NCBI GenBank assembly: GCA_017481205.1
Contig: JAFUPN010000042.1
Span: forward strand, 1-64,000
Direction of reading: 5' to 3'
DNA from: Clostridia bacterium
GTDB taxonomy: Bacteria; Bacillota; Clostridia; UMGS1810
DNA: 64,000 nt
The notes under the pieces were generated by a model. It saw only the letters and a program-made list of their open reading frames with translations. It was not told where the DNA came from and did not search any database. Positions 17,922-26,924 of this stretch are shown here, piece by piece. The position numbers and the translations under genes are program-made. Every line of letters starts with the position of its first letter. The first letter of the stretch is position 1.

Positions 17922-20048
17922 TCAGGCAAATATCCCGTAAATCAGCAATGAATATCCGTTGTTTGCGGATTTTATTTCGATTTTTTTTATTTTCTTTTTT
18001 TCTGCCGGGTTGATTTCCAGTGAATTCATCACATAGTTATCAAAATCCTTACAAAAGCCGAAGACGGCATATCTTTGTGCGGTGCACGCCACAGGATTTA
18101 TTCTTGAGGATTTACACAGGGCAAAGACGGTGGTTATATGCTCTCCGTTGAGAAGGGAGATTGTTTCGGTTGTGCCATTCTCAAATGTGAGAATAATTTC
18201 TGCTGTCTTTTCGCTGTATTCTCCCCCGAGGGGGTAGCCTTTTGTCATACTTGTGAGACCGATGACGGTAAGCTTATGGGCATATATGTCACAAGCGATT
18301 GATATAGATGTGCCGTTGGAAATGACAAGCGGATTGTTCAATAGACCACCGGGATTGCCGGAAAGCTGCGGACCATAGCTCAGCTCACGCTTGCGAAGAC
18401 CTGACTCGGATTGTCTGATGCTGTCAATAATCTCTGCAAGAGCTGCATTACTGCCCTCGGTAATCAGATTTGTACCATCCGGGGAGGATGATACTCTGTC
18501 AAACCAGAAGCTGTCAGAGACAGGGGGATTATCCATTCTTTCTATAGCCTTTTTGAAGGCGGTATAGATGAGGGAGGGCTCGCGGTCTGCCGTCAGAAGA
18601 CCTTCAAAAAGATTTCCGTCGATGCAGGCGGGTCTGCCGCGGTTGAAATCGTTTACATTTGCCCAGCACCAGAAAAAGGCTCCGGCAAGAGCGGCTTCAT
18701 CTGAGGCATTTGTATAAAGGCTGTACAGTTCATCCATAAATTCGCCCATGAGCCGCGGGTTATCGTACATATACAGACCGCCCCATTCTGTAAAGAGTAG
18801 TGGCTTGTCTGTAAGATATCGTGCCGCTTCTGAGGGAATCTCCATGGTGGGGGCATAGGGATGGGCAGTGTAAAAATCAAAGGCGCATTTGTCGTAAAGT
18901 TTTTTTGTTGTTTCGTTATCCATACAGTTAGCGCCGGACACCATTCGTGTGGGGTCGGCTTCACGGCAGGCTGCTGCACTGTCTGAAAGGAATTTCTCGG
19001 TAAACATGCACTCATTGAAGCAGAGCCAGAACATAATCGAAGGATGATTTCTATCCCGTATTATAGTACGGCGAAGCACCTCTATGCTGCCGCTGCTTAC
19101 CTCCGGGTCGGACACCTCGGACCACCACAGCCCCGGCTCCTCGGATACCATGAGACCCAGCCTGTCGGCTATATCCAGAACCTTTTTGCCGTGGGGATAA
19201 TGAACCAGGCGTACAAAATTACAGCCGGTATCTTTAATCATCTGCATATCCCGCTCTATCTGCTCATATGTGGGGCAGTGACCGCTGCCGCCTATCATCT
19301 CATGCTTGCATACACCTCTGAGGAAAATATGCTTTCCGTTAAGAATAAAACGGTGCTTATCACAGGAGAATTCGCGGAAGCCCACGCTGCAGGTATAGAA
19401 ATCAAGCTCACAGTCATTCTTTACAAGGCGAACTTTGAGGCTGTAGAGATTAGGCTCATCCGGCGACCAGAGCTTTATGCCGGATATTTTTTGTACTATG
19501 GAATCTGCACCAGCGGGCTGAGTATAGGAAATTATTTCTTTATCCCCGTCAAGCAGCTTTATTTCAAAAATTCCGTCATCGGAAAGGGCAGAAGCTTCAA
19601 CAGCAAATTCCGCTCCGGTATAGCCGTCTGTGAGAGTTGAGCGAAAAAATACATCGGTTATATAGTTTTCATTTTTATAAACAAGATTTACATCACGGAT
19701 AATTCCGCCAAAGTTTTCCCAACCGGCAGTAGGACCGAATTTTGGAGAAAGGTCCTCAAGTTCAACGGTGAGAAAATTCTCTTTTTCTTTTACCGTATCG
19801 GTGATATCGAACATATATTCGCAGTAAGGCAGCATCTCTCCTACAAAGGCTCCGTTGAGGATTACCTTTGCGTAATAGGTTATTCCGTCGAATTTAAGAA
19901 AAATTCTGTCAAAGGACATATCGGCATCAAAATATCTGCTGCACTCGGAATGACCTACGGGCAGAGCAGAAAAAGGCACTTCACGGTCGGATATCTTTCC
20001 TTTTCCTATACGGTAGCTCCATGTGCCGTTAAGATTTTGTGTTTTCAT
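17922..20048 (-). CDS. Glycoside hydrolase family 2 (beta-galactosidase/glucuronidase-like)
   Basis: 708 residues, no signal peptide, so an intracellular exo-glycosidase. Sugar-binding and immunoglobulin-like domains (1-225) precede a TIM barrel. The acid/base Glu is E346 in MFWLCFNECMF and the nucleophile is E421 in LLFTEWGG. The C-terminal 200 residues are a beta-domain. Substrate preference (beta-galactoside, beta-glucuronide or beta-mannoside) cannot be read from the sequence. It is the last gene of a five-gene operon; its ATG overlaps the previous stop by four bases (ATGA), implying coupled translation. Confidence 0.92.
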   Translation of the reverse strand: MKTQNLNGTWSYRIGKGKISDREVPFSALPVGHSECSRYFDADMSFDRIFLKFDGITYYAKVILNGAFVGEMLPYCEYMFDITDTVKEKENFLTVELEDLSPKFGPTAGWENFGGIIRDVNLVYKNENYITDVFFRSTLTDGYTGAEFAVEASALSDDGIFEIKLLDGDKEIISYTQPAGADSIVQKISGIKLWSPDEPNLYSLKVRLVKNDCELDFYTCSVGFREFSCDKHRFILNGKHIFLRGVCKHEMIGGSGHCPTYEQIERDMQMIKDTGCNFVRLVHYPHGKKVLDIADRLGLMVSEEPGLWWSEVSDPEVSSGSIEVLRRTIIRDRNHPSIMFWLCFNECMFTEKFLSDSAAACREADPTRMVSGANCMDNETTKKLYDKCAFDFYTAHPYAPTMEIPSEAARYLTDKPLLFTEWGGLYMYDNPRLMGEFMDELYSLYTNASDEAALAGAFFWCWANVNDFNRGRPACIDGNLFEGLLTADREPSLIYTAFKKAIERMDNPPVSDSFWFDRVSSSPDGTNLITEGSNAALAEIIDSIRQSESGLRKRELSYGPQLSGNPGGLLNNPLVISNGTSISIACDIYAHKLTVIGLTSMTKGYPLGGEYSEKTAEIILTFENGTTETISLLNGEHITTVFALCKSSRINPVACTAQRYAVFGFCKDFDNYVMNSLEINPAEKKKIKKIEIKSANNGYSLLIYGIFA

Positions 20049-21127
20049 ATGCTGTTTCCTTTCGTGAGGCTGAGCTTTTTATAAATTGAGAGGATTCTGT
20101 CAGAAAGTGCGCTACCCTTGGGGAGTCCGCAGATGCTCTCAAGAAGATCGGCAGGGGTGTTTTCGCTCTTGATTTTTCTCCATGCCTCCTCGCCGTCATT
20201 GTCATAAAGGAGCATGGCGGCAACGGTTTTTTCAAGAACCGAGGTGTCCTCGCCGTATTTATCCATAACCAGCATGGGACCTATTACCCGCTCGGTTCTG
20301 CCAAGCTTTCTCTGGGGCTCGCGGGCATTTCTTGCCACAGTGTCGGCTATGGTGCGGTCGGTGAATTTGTTTCGGGAGAGAAGGGCAAATTCCTCCTGGT
20401 CCTGCTTGTCATAGCCAAACTCCCTGCAGAGAACTCTGTTGGTTATCTCATAGTTTTTGTCAAGCAGGCTGAGTATGGCTTCATCGTTTGCTGCCTCGGC
20501 ATAGTCGGTATATCCCGCCAGCCAGCCCAAGTATGCTATAATGCAGCTTGCGGCATTGTATGTAAAGAGCTTGCGTGTGAGAAAATTACCGAATTCCGCT
20601 ACGGGTCTGACAGAATCAACAGTAGGAACATAGCCTCCCAGCAGGTCTGCATTGCACTGGAGATAAGGATAATTTTCGGAGGAAATGTCAATACCGTCGG
20701 CATCTATGGTAGTGCAGAAAACGGTTGCCTCGCTGACGGATACATTGTCCATGCCGATTACTTCTTTCAGTCTGCCAGCCGGGTCGGGGTAGTTTTCACA
20801 GGTGATGATACAGTATTTTTTGTCAGGCACAAGGCGGTCTCTGAGCTTCTCGCCCACATCCTGAAGATTTGTACCGCATACTGATACAAAAATGAGCTCT
20901 GTGTCCGAAAAATCTGCATCGCCCCAGGTGTATGCCTCATAGCCGGATACAGTCACAGGTTCTCTTACATTGCCGAAAAAGTTTACCTGAAAAGGAGCTT
21001 TATTCAGCTTATCAACAAGAGCTTTGTCCTTGTCTACAAAGGAAAATTCCGTATCGCTTTCGGCAACAAGTCTGCCGATAAAGCCGCGTCCGGTTTTTCC
21101 TGCACCGATTATTGTTATTTTACTCAT
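20045..21127 (-). CDS. Mannitol-dehydrogenase-family oxidoreductase, copy 1
   Basis: 360 residues. An N-terminal Rossmann domain with IIGAGKTGRGFIGRL binds NAD. The mannitol-1-phosphate-dehydrogenase-like helical C-terminal domain carries DTVARNAREPQRKLGRTERV. The family interconverts polyols or polyol phosphates with ketoses (mannitol-1-phosphate, altronate, fructuronate types). It overlaps its upstream paralogue by 8 bases and the GH2 gene by 4. The exact substrate is unknown. Confidence 0.88.
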   Translation of the reverse strand: MSKITIIGAGKTGRGFIGRLVAESDTEFSFVDKDKALVDKLNKAPFQVNFFGNVREPVTVSGYEAYTWGDADFSDTELIFVSVCGTNLQDVGEKLRDRLVPDKKYCIITCENYPDPAGRLKEVIGMDNVSVSEATVFCTTIDADGIDISSENYPYLQCNADLLGGYVPTVDSVRPVAEFGNFLTRKLFTYNAASCIIAYLGWLAGYTDYAEAANDEAILSLLDKNYEITNRVLCREFGYDKQDQEEFALLSRNKFTDRTIADTVARNAREPQRKLGRTERVIGPMLVMDKYGEDTSVLEKTVAAMLLYDNDGEEAWRKIKSENTPADLLESICGLPKGSALSDRILSIYKKLSLTKGNSI

Positions 21128-22292
21128 TTATATAACCCTCGCTTTTCAGATAGTTTATTTTCTCTTTGACAAGCATTCCGATAGTGCCCCGGGGATCAAG
21201 CTTACATACATTTTCAAGTATATAGTCAATGCCCTGAGCGGTTCTCATTTCCCCGAGCTTTACGGCAAATTCATCGCTGTCGTTGGTATAATATATTGCT
21301 GCAGCAATGGCGATACAGAGATTTTCGGGTACTATACCGCAGGATTCCACCAGCCTTGCGGAGCCTACGAGTCTGTCATCGGGTCCCAGCTTTCTCAACG
21401 GGTCACGGGCATTGCGCTCAATAAAGTCGACTATGGTGTAGTCCTGAAGCTTGTTGAGAGATGTGCGTGTAAATGCCCACTGGTCATCAAAGGGGATTCT
21501 GTGCTTTACAGAAAGAGCCCGAGCGGTCTCATTATACACGCCGTCAAGGATTTTAAGAATTTTTTCGTCATGAGCCGCATCGGCAATTTTTTCATAGCCC
21601 ATAAGAGCGCCTACGAACGATGTGGTTCCGTTGGCGGCATTGTATGTATAAAACTTTCTTTCCAGAAAGCCGGTAAATTCCTCTACAAGCTTAAGCCCTT
21701 TGATATGGGGAAGGCTGCCCTTAACCCTTGAGGCATCTAAGGGAAGCTCCCAGAAATTCTGTACATTTACAATAAGAGGGTCTTTTTTGAGAAGCTCAGC
21801 ATCAGCTTCGATTGCACTTCGCATGATTACTGCTTCGGTAATGCCTGTGTTGTTTTCAAAAAATTCCCTTGCATTATCGCTTATGGCAGCTGAAATACCG
21901 TCTCTTAGTATATCGGCAGGCTTTTTCCAGTTTTCGCAAGTGATAAAGTTGATAAAGCCGCCCTGTTTTGCCTTTGCTTCGATGCCTGCGGCAAGGAAGG
22001 GGACTATTTCACCAAGGTTTTTGCCGCCTACGGCATTGAAAACCGCATCGCTTTGGGCAATTGCTTGGGCGATTTCTTCTTTCTGAGAGAATTTGAGCGC
22101 CTTTGCATTTTTTACAACGCAGTTTTCGGCGCTGTTGCCGAGAATGTTGACCGTATATTCGCCCCGCTCGTTGATAAGGTCTGCAAGGGCATCTGCTTTT
22201 TCTACAAAAACAAAATCAATATTGCTCAGATAGAGCAGGTGACCGATAAAGCCTCTGGCTATCTTGCCTGCTCCGAAAATTACACAGCTCAT
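21120..22292 (-). CDS. Mannitol-dehydrogenase-family oxidoreductase, copy 2
   Basis: 390 residues, with the same architecture as its downstream neighbour. The Rossmann motif is VIFGAGKIARGFIGHLLYLS and the C-terminal motif is DFIERNARDPLRKLGPDDRL. The two paralogues are clearly divergent, so they probably act on different substrates or as a heteromer rather than being a recent duplication. The ATG overlaps the FGGY-kinase stop by four bases. Confidence 0.88.
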   Translation of the reverse strand: MSCVIFGAGKIARGFIGHLLYLSNIDFVFVEKADALADLINERGEYTVNILGNSAENCVVKNAKALKFSQKEEIAQAIAQSDAVFNAVGGKNLGEIVPFLAAGIEAKAKQGGFINFITCENWKKPADILRDGISAAISDNAREFFENNTGITEAVIMRSAIEADAELLKKDPLIVNVQNFWELPLDASRVKGSLPHIKGLKLVEEFTGFLERKFYTYNAANGTTSFVGALMGYEKIADAAHDEKILKILDGVYNETARALSVKHRIPFDDQWAFTRTSLNKLQDYTIVDFIERNARDPLRKLGPDDRLVGSARLVESCGIVPENLCIAIAAAIYYTNDSDEFAVKLGEMRTAQGIDYILENVCKLDPRGTIGMLVKEKINYLKSEGYINE

Positions 22293-23668
22293 AGCTGCAC
22301 CTCCTTGAATTTTTTATATGTATTTTTTAGTGAGGGATATAGCTCTTTATATATTTCATAGCGTTTAAGCAAAAGAGTTCTTAAGCATCCTGATGGCTTT
22401 ATCCGCTGCTTTATGCGACAAAATGCCTTCGACGCCGCCATTGCATCGGGATAAGCTCCGCTGCCTATTGCCGCTGTCATGGCTGCGCCAAGGGCTGAGG
22501 TGTCATTTTCCTCCATAATCACAGCCGGGATATTGAACATTTCTGCCTTAAGGAAATTCAAAGTATTGTTATTAGCCGCACCACCGCTGATTTTCAGCTC
22601 ACGGGCAGGCGGGAAGCCGAGATTTTCGTATATATGATAAATACTGAAGGTTACGCCCTCAAGCACGGAATATGCCAGGCTTTCGCGGCTGCAGCCTGAG
22701 CTTATGCCAAAAAAGGTGCCGGTGGCATTGCTGTCGAATACCGGGGCTCTCTCTCCGTTGAGATACGGGGTGAAAACCGGAGAGCTTTGTACAAGGCTTT
22801 CGCTGACAGTGATGTTGCCAAGTCCAAAGCTTTTTAAACCGAAGTCCAGGGATGCTCCGCTTGATGCCGTTACGCCGTAATGTACAAAATTGTTTATATA
22901 CGGTCCGGAGACCATTGAGGTGGATTCATCAACAGAATCTGTTATGACGCCGAGATGCTCGCTTGTTCCGGTTATATCAAACATATCTCCCGGTGATGTC
23001 ATGCCCATTCCCATAAGTGAAGCAAAGAAATCGTTGAGCCCTGTATAAACAGGGGTTCCTGGCGGTATGCCGGTAAGCAGGCTCACCTCAGAGGTTATCC
23101 CACCAAGGGGTGAACAATGACCGATTATCTCCGGCAGCTGCGGATTGTCTGTTTCATTAAGAAAAAAGCGGCTGTATGCGCCTGTGTCCATATCGGCAAG
23201 ACCGCGCCAGGAGTATTTATCCGTGGCATAATTGCCTGTAAGCAGTCTGCCTATAATGTCCTTTGGCTGACAAACCGCGGCACCGTTTCCGTAAATTTTC
23301 TGGATATATTTCAGTCGTGGTATGGGATATGAAATAATATCCGGATGAGGCATGGATATTTCTCTTACAAATTCTGCCGTGGTGAAACGGCTTTTAATAT
23401 CCTCAAGCTCCTCTTTGCCCCCAGGGCTGTTCCAGCTTATCACATCTTTTTCGTTTATTATATATGTGCCTACCTGAGACGAAAGCCCTATTGCACAGCT
23501 TTCAGGGAAATCAATATGCGAAAGTGCCTTAAGAACGGCATTACACCACCCGCAGGGAGAAGGCTCGTTATATTCTGCTTTTGATTTTGCTGTCCTGCCG
23601 TCCGGATATCTGCATATTACCTTTACCGATGATGTACCCAGGTCTATGCCCGCATATGCTCTATTCAT
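22289..23668 (-). CDS. FGGY-family carbohydrate kinase
   Basis: Phosphorylates a sugar or polyol with ATP in the cytoplasm. The ATG at 23668 is chosen because it gives the family N-terminus MNRAYAGIDLGTSSVKV and overlaps the upstream stop by 8 bases; the longer frame would invade the upstream gene. About 459 residues. Actin-fold motifs are DLGTSSVK near the start, FDITGTSEHLG in the middle and ELKISGGAANNNTLNFLKAEMF near the C-terminus. Its polyol-dehydrogenase neighbours suggest a sugar alcohol or ketose substrate. Confidence 0.92.
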   Translation of the reverse strand: MNRAYAGIDLGTSSVKVICRYPDGRTAKSKAEYNEPSPCGWCNAVLKALSHIDFPESCAIGLSSQVGTYIINEKDVISWNSPGGKEELEDIKSRFTTAEFVREISMPHPDIISYPIPRLKYIQKIYGNGAAVCQPKDIIGRLLTGNYATDKYSWRGLADMDTGAYSRFFLNETDNPQLPEIIGHCSPLGGITSEVSLLTGIPPGTPVYTGLNDFFASLMGMGMTSPGDMFDITGTSEHLGVITDSVDESTSMVSGPYINNFVHYGVTASSGASLDFGLKSFGLGNITVSESLVQSSPVFTPYLNGERAPVFDSNATGTFFGISSGCSRESLAYSVLEGVTFSIYHIYENLGFPPARELKISGGAANNNTLNFLKAEMFNIPAVIMEENDTSALGAAMTAAIGSGAYPDAMAASKAFCRIKQRIKPSGCLRTLLLKRYEIYKELYPSLKNTYKKFKEVQL

Positions 23669-24677
23669 TGATAAAAACCGCCTTGATAAAGCCGTCGGGG
23701 CGCCTTCTTGCCATGTCAAGACCTTTATCAAATTCGTCAAGACAAAGCCTGTGGGTAATAAAGCAGGAAAGATCCACAAGACCTTCTTCCATAAGATTTA
23801 CAGCTTTTTTAAACATATTCCAGTTGTTGCCGGCGCCGATAACTTTAAGGTTTTTTACATGGATATCATCCATGCGTATGCTTATGGTCTTGCCTCTGCC
23901 ATAGCCTGCAAGCATGACAGTGCCGCCTCTTTTTGCAATACGCAGACAGCTCTGTATACATTCCTCAATGCCTGTGGCGTCAATTATAAGGTCGGTGCCA
24001 CCGGGATGAAGCTTTTTCATGGCGGTTTCAATATTTTCTTCGCTTGTGGCAACGGTTGCATATGCTCCCATGGCTTTTGCTGTCCTGAGTCTTGACTCCT
24101 TGGTGGCGCATACCACAATTTTGCGCATGCCCATCGCCTTGCCTACTGCCAGCATGGAAAGACCTATGGAGCCCGCTCCCATTATAAGCAGGGTATCGCC
24201 GGATTTTGCCTTTGCTTTTTTAAAGGTTCCGAGAGCAACCCCCAGAGGCTCGCACAGTGCAGCATGCTCAAAGGATATATTATCCGGTTTTTCGCACAGA
24301 CCATACACGGGGACTATTACATATTCCGCATAAGCTCCGTTGCGCCTGAAGCCGATTTCCTCAAAGCTTTCGCAATATCTCCAATTGCCGTTAAGGCAGG
24401 CCTCGCACCTGAGGCACACTACGTCGTTGCTTCCCACGACATTTTTTCCTACCCAATGTGCATCGGCTTCGTCTCCCACGCAGTCTACGGTACCGCTCCA
24501 TTCATGACCGGGGATTATGGGGTAGTTTGCGGGGATATTGCCGTCGATTATCTCCAGGTCTGTAGCACATATTGCTGCCGCCTTTACCTTGATTCTTGCA
24601 AAGCCCTTTGGAGGTACGGGGATATCCACATCCTTTAAAGCAAGCTCTCCGGGCTTTTGTATAACTACTGCCTTCAT
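23661..24677 (-). CDS. Zinc-dependent medium-chain alcohol dehydrogenase
   Basis: About 338 residues. The ATG at 24677 is preceded by AAGGGAG with 8-base spacing; an upstream in-frame start lacks a site. GroES-like N-terminal domain: catalytic zinc Cys in AAAICATDLE and His/Glu in PGHEWSG; structural zinc cysteines in VCLRCEACLNGNWRYCESF. NAD-binding motif GAGSIGLSMLAVG. Related enzymes include sorbitol, galactitol and threonine dehydrogenases. First gene of the five-gene operon, driven by the palindromic promoter at 24708-24742. Confidence 0.93.
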   Translation of the reverse strand: MKAVVIQKPGELALKDVDIPVPPKGFARIKVKAAAICATDLEIIDGNIPANYPIIPGHEWSGTVDCVGDEADAHWVGKNVVGSNDVVCLRCEACLNGNWRYCESFEEIGFRRNGAYAEYVIVPVYGLCEKPDNISFEHAALCEPLGVALGTFKKAKAKSGDTLLIMGAGSIGLSMLAVGKAMGMRKIVVCATKESRLRTAKAMGAYATVATSEENIETAMKKLHPGGTDLIIDATGIEECIQSCLRIAKRGGTVMLAGYGRGKTISIRMDDIHVKNLKVIGAGNNWNMFKKAVNLMEEGLVDLSCFITHRLCLDEFDKGLDMARRRPDGFIKAVFINE

Positions 24678-24707
24678 GGTATATACTCCCTTCAATATCA
24701 TTGATTA

Positions 24708-24742
24708 TTGACAATTATATCACGGTGTGATATAATTGTCAA
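24708..24742. promoter_or_regulatory. Perfectly palindromic bidirectional promoter/operator
   Basis: A 35-bp perfect palindrome: TTGACAATTATATCAC, then GGT, then GTGATATAATTGTCAA. Each strand carries a consensus sigma-A promoter within it. Plus strand: TTGACA 24708-24713, 17-bp spacer, TATAAT 24731-24736. Minus strand: TTGACA 24737-24742, 17-bp spacer, TATAAT 24714-24719. The plus promoter drives the UlaG-like gene and the minus promoter the five-gene operon. Polymerase cannot occupy both at once, and any dimeric repressor would see a symmetric site. Confidence 0.88.
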
Positions 24743-24755
24743 GAGGTGATTAATC

Positions 24756-25583
24756 ATGACAAAGGAATTTTTTACTGAAACGAGGCTTGCAGACGGACAA
24801 ATCGGTATTTTTTATCTGGGACAGGTAGGCTTTATCATTAAGTACAGAGATAAATATATTCTGATTGACGGGTATCTGTCGGACTATGTTGACAAAAACT
24901 GCTCTTCTGACGCTGTAAAATGGATACGAAGATATCCGGCACCCATAGATGCGGAAAAGCTGGATTTTGTGGATTATGTATTCTGTACTCATGCCCACTA
25001 CGACCATGCCGACCCGTATACCCTCGGTAAGCTTAATAAGGTTAACAAAAAGGCGAAATATATAGTCTCAGCCGCTATAGCGGATACAATCGCTTCTTAC
25101 GGAATTGCAAAGGAAAACATAATCGGTCTTGAATGTGACAAAAAGACATCTCTATGCAGGGATATTGCAGTTACAGCCATCCCCTCTGCCCATGAGGAGT
25201 TTCATATGGATGGAAATGATAATTTCCTTGAGGTTGGCTTCCGTTTTGAGCTTGGCAATATAAGTATCTACCACGGCGGAGACGGCTGCCCCTATGATGG
25301 GCTGGAGGAGAGAATATCCGGCTGTGATATACTCATGCTTCCTGTCAATGGCAGGGATTATTACAGAACAAATGTGTGCGACATAATAGGCTGCTTTGAT
25401 AGCACCGAGGCGGCGATTATTGCAAAAAGAAGCGGTGCGGATTTGCTTATACCCACACATTTTGATTTATATGACGTAAACTGTATCAATCCTGCTGAAT
25501 TTGTGGACAAGCTGTACAGGGTAAATCCCGGACAGAAATTCCATATGTTTGCACCGGGAGAAAGATATATTTACAGCAAATAA
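24756..25583 (+). CDS. Metallo-beta-lactamase-fold hydrolase, UlaG-like
   Basis: 275 residues, cytoplasmic. The MBL metal motif is THAHYDHADPYT (about residues 81-92); further ligands lie in AIPSAHEE, HGGD and PTHFD. It resembles L-ascorbate-6-phosphate lactonase (UlaG) and related sugar-lactone hydrolases, but ascorbate use is not supported by any neighbouring Ula gene. Divergent from the polyol operon. SD AGAGGTG (24742-24748) begins right where transcription would start, so the leader is very short. Likely part of the same pathway, for example opening a lactone made by one of the dehydrogenases. Confidence 0.85.
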   Translation: MTKEFFTETRLADGQIGIFYLGQVGFIIKYRDKYILIDGYLSDYVDKNCSSDAVKWIRRYPAPIDAEKLDFVDYVFCTHAHYDHADPYTLGKLNKVNKKAKYIVSAAIADTIASYGIAKENIIGLECDKKTSLCRDIAVTAIPSAHEEFHMDGNDNFLEVGFRFELGNISIYHGGDGCPYDGLEERISGCDILMLPVNGRDYYRTNVCDIIGCFDSTEAAIIAKRSGADLLIPTHFDLYDVNCINPAEFVDKLYRVNPGQKFHMFAPGERYIYSK

Positions 25584-25584
25584 T

Positions 25585-25628
25585 TTGACAAAGCACCCGG
25601 TAGAATGATATACTTTAACCGTACCGGG
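25585..25628 (+). promoter_or_regulatory. Promoter and candidate autoregulatory operator of the ROK gene
   Basis: TTGACA (25585-25590), 18-bp spacer, TATACT (25609-25614). An inverted repeat CCCGGTA (25596-25602) / TACCGGG (25622-25628) brackets the -10 element, a position suited to repression. Confidence 0.6.
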
Positions 25629-25638
25629 AGGTGTTGAT

Positions 25639-26700
25639 TTGAAAAAATATATAGACCTTGAGGATATGGTTAATGTAAACTGCTCAAATGTTCTTGATAT
25701 TATACAGAAAAACGGAGTTGTTTCGAGAAAAGCCATTACCGATATCAGCGGACTAAGCTGGGGAGGTATGACAAAAATTGTAAATAAGCTTTTAGAAAAC
25801 GGATATATCACCGAGAAGAAGCAGAAAAACACCTCTTCAAGCGGAAGAACTCCCGGGGTGCTGACTGTTAACACAGAAAAAAATTTTGTGGCGGGTCTGG
25901 ATATAAACAAAACAGGTCTTAAGGCAGTTGTGACTGACTTGACGGGAAAAATCCTTAAAAGCTATTCCGCACCGGTATATACCGCTGAAAAGGAGAGCTT
26001 TTTGGAGGAAATTACGGATTTTATCGGAAAGGTGTTTTCTGATTTTGAAAAAGGGTTGATTATCTCCATGGGGGTTGCCATGCAGGGAATTGTGGACAGC
26101 AGGCGAGGGATTTCGGTTAAATTTCCCGATGCGGAGGGCTGGGAAAATGTGCCCGTAAAAAAATTGCTGGAAGAAAAATTCGGCGTAAGTGTATTTATTG
26201 AGCACGACCCGGACTGCCTGCTATATTCTCAGCTGGGGTACGGAGCAAAGGAAAATGCCGTATTGCTCCGTATAGACAAAAGCATAGGTATGGCGGCGGC
26301 AATCGGTGGCAGGATAATCAAGGGTGAAGGAATCTTTGAAATTGCACACAATGTTGTCATGCCGGGCGGCGCAAAATGCAGCTGCGGTATGCATGGATGT
26401 ATGGAAGCATATATCCGCCCGTGCATGGATGGGGACAAAATCAACACTGGTGCTGTGGGAGAGCTGATGCTGCCCTTGGCTGCCACGGTAAAGAATATGT
26501 GCGGTATTTTTAATGCAGACAGAGTTATTCTCACAGGGGCATTGATGGAGCATGAGGAGTTGTTCTGCAATGACTTGCACGATGCTTTGGCAAGTCTGGA
26601 CTGTAATGTAAAAATAGAGTTTTTGCCTCTGGCGGATTTTGCAGTAAAGGGAGCCGCGCTTATTGCAGTGAATAAGTCAATAAATTCACTGCTTATATAA
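25639..26700 (+). CDS. ROK-family transcriptional regulator
   Basis: 353 residues. Starts with TTG at 25639, five bases after GGGAGGTG. N-terminal winged helix (NGVVSRKAITDISGLSWGGMTKIVNKLL, about residues 23-52) and ROK domain with a FVAGLDINKTGLKAVVTDL phosphate-binding segment. The zinc motif CSCGMHGCMEAY is near residue 253. Transcribed with or just after the UlaG-like gene. The probable local repressor of the palindromic promoter or of its own promoter; this is inference from position. Confidence 0.9.
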   Translation: MKKYIDLEDMVNVNCSNVLDIIQKNGVVSRKAITDISGLSWGGMTKIVNKLLENGYITEKKQKNTSSSGRTPGVLTVNTEKNFVAGLDINKTGLKAVVTDLTGKILKSYSAPVYTAEKESFLEEITDFIGKVFSDFEKGLIISMGVAMQGIVDSRRGISVKFPDAEGWENVPVKKLLEEKFGVSVFIEHDPDCLLYSQLGYGAKENAVLLRIDKSIGMAAAIGGRIIKGEGIFEIAHNVVMPGGAKCSCGMHGCMEAYIRPCMDGDKINTGAVGELMLPLAATVKNMCGIFNADRVILTGALMEHEELFCNDLHDALASLDCNVKIEFLPLADFAVKGAALIAVNKSINSLLI

Positions 26701-26708
26701 TCAAAATA

Positions 26709-26752
26709 AAAGGAGCTGAAGCAAGATGAATTCGTTTTGCTTCAGCTCCTTT
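26709..26752 (+). terminator. Terminator of the ROK gene
   Basis: AAAGGAGCTGAAGCAA pairs perfectly with TTGCTTCAGCTCCTTT, starting nine bases after the ROK stop. The tail is TTTGTGTTT. Confidence 0.85.
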
Positions 26753-26798
26753 GTGTTTAGCCGAAAGTTAAAATCTGCCCTCGAAAACCGTGGTTCGG

Positions 26799-26924
26799 TT
26801 AGAAGGAAACAGAAATAATAGCTGTCTTAGACAGTCTGTCGTCCCCGAATGACCTTGCATTGCATATTAATTCATTTTGCTACAGCCTGTTTGTATTCAG
26901 AAAGAAACAGAAATAATAGCTGTT
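26799..26924. repeat. Repeated 3' end of the GH51 gene around a repeat-derived insert
   Basis: The last nine codons of the GH51 gene (TAIISVSF plus stop) occur twice in direct orientation: an isolated copy at 26799-26826 and the real gene end at 26897-26924. The 70 bp between contains an end-fragment of the 170-bp element (ACAGTCTGTCGTCCCC) and ATTTTGCTACAGCC...TTTGTATTCAG (26874-26900). The latter also lies immediately before the GH2 stop at 17900-17925. Confidence 0.65.

Noticed and set aside
24756-25583. Ascorbate utilisation (ula) locus
   Set aside because: Only the lactonase-like protein is present; no UlaABC transporter or UlaDEF enzymes accompany it.
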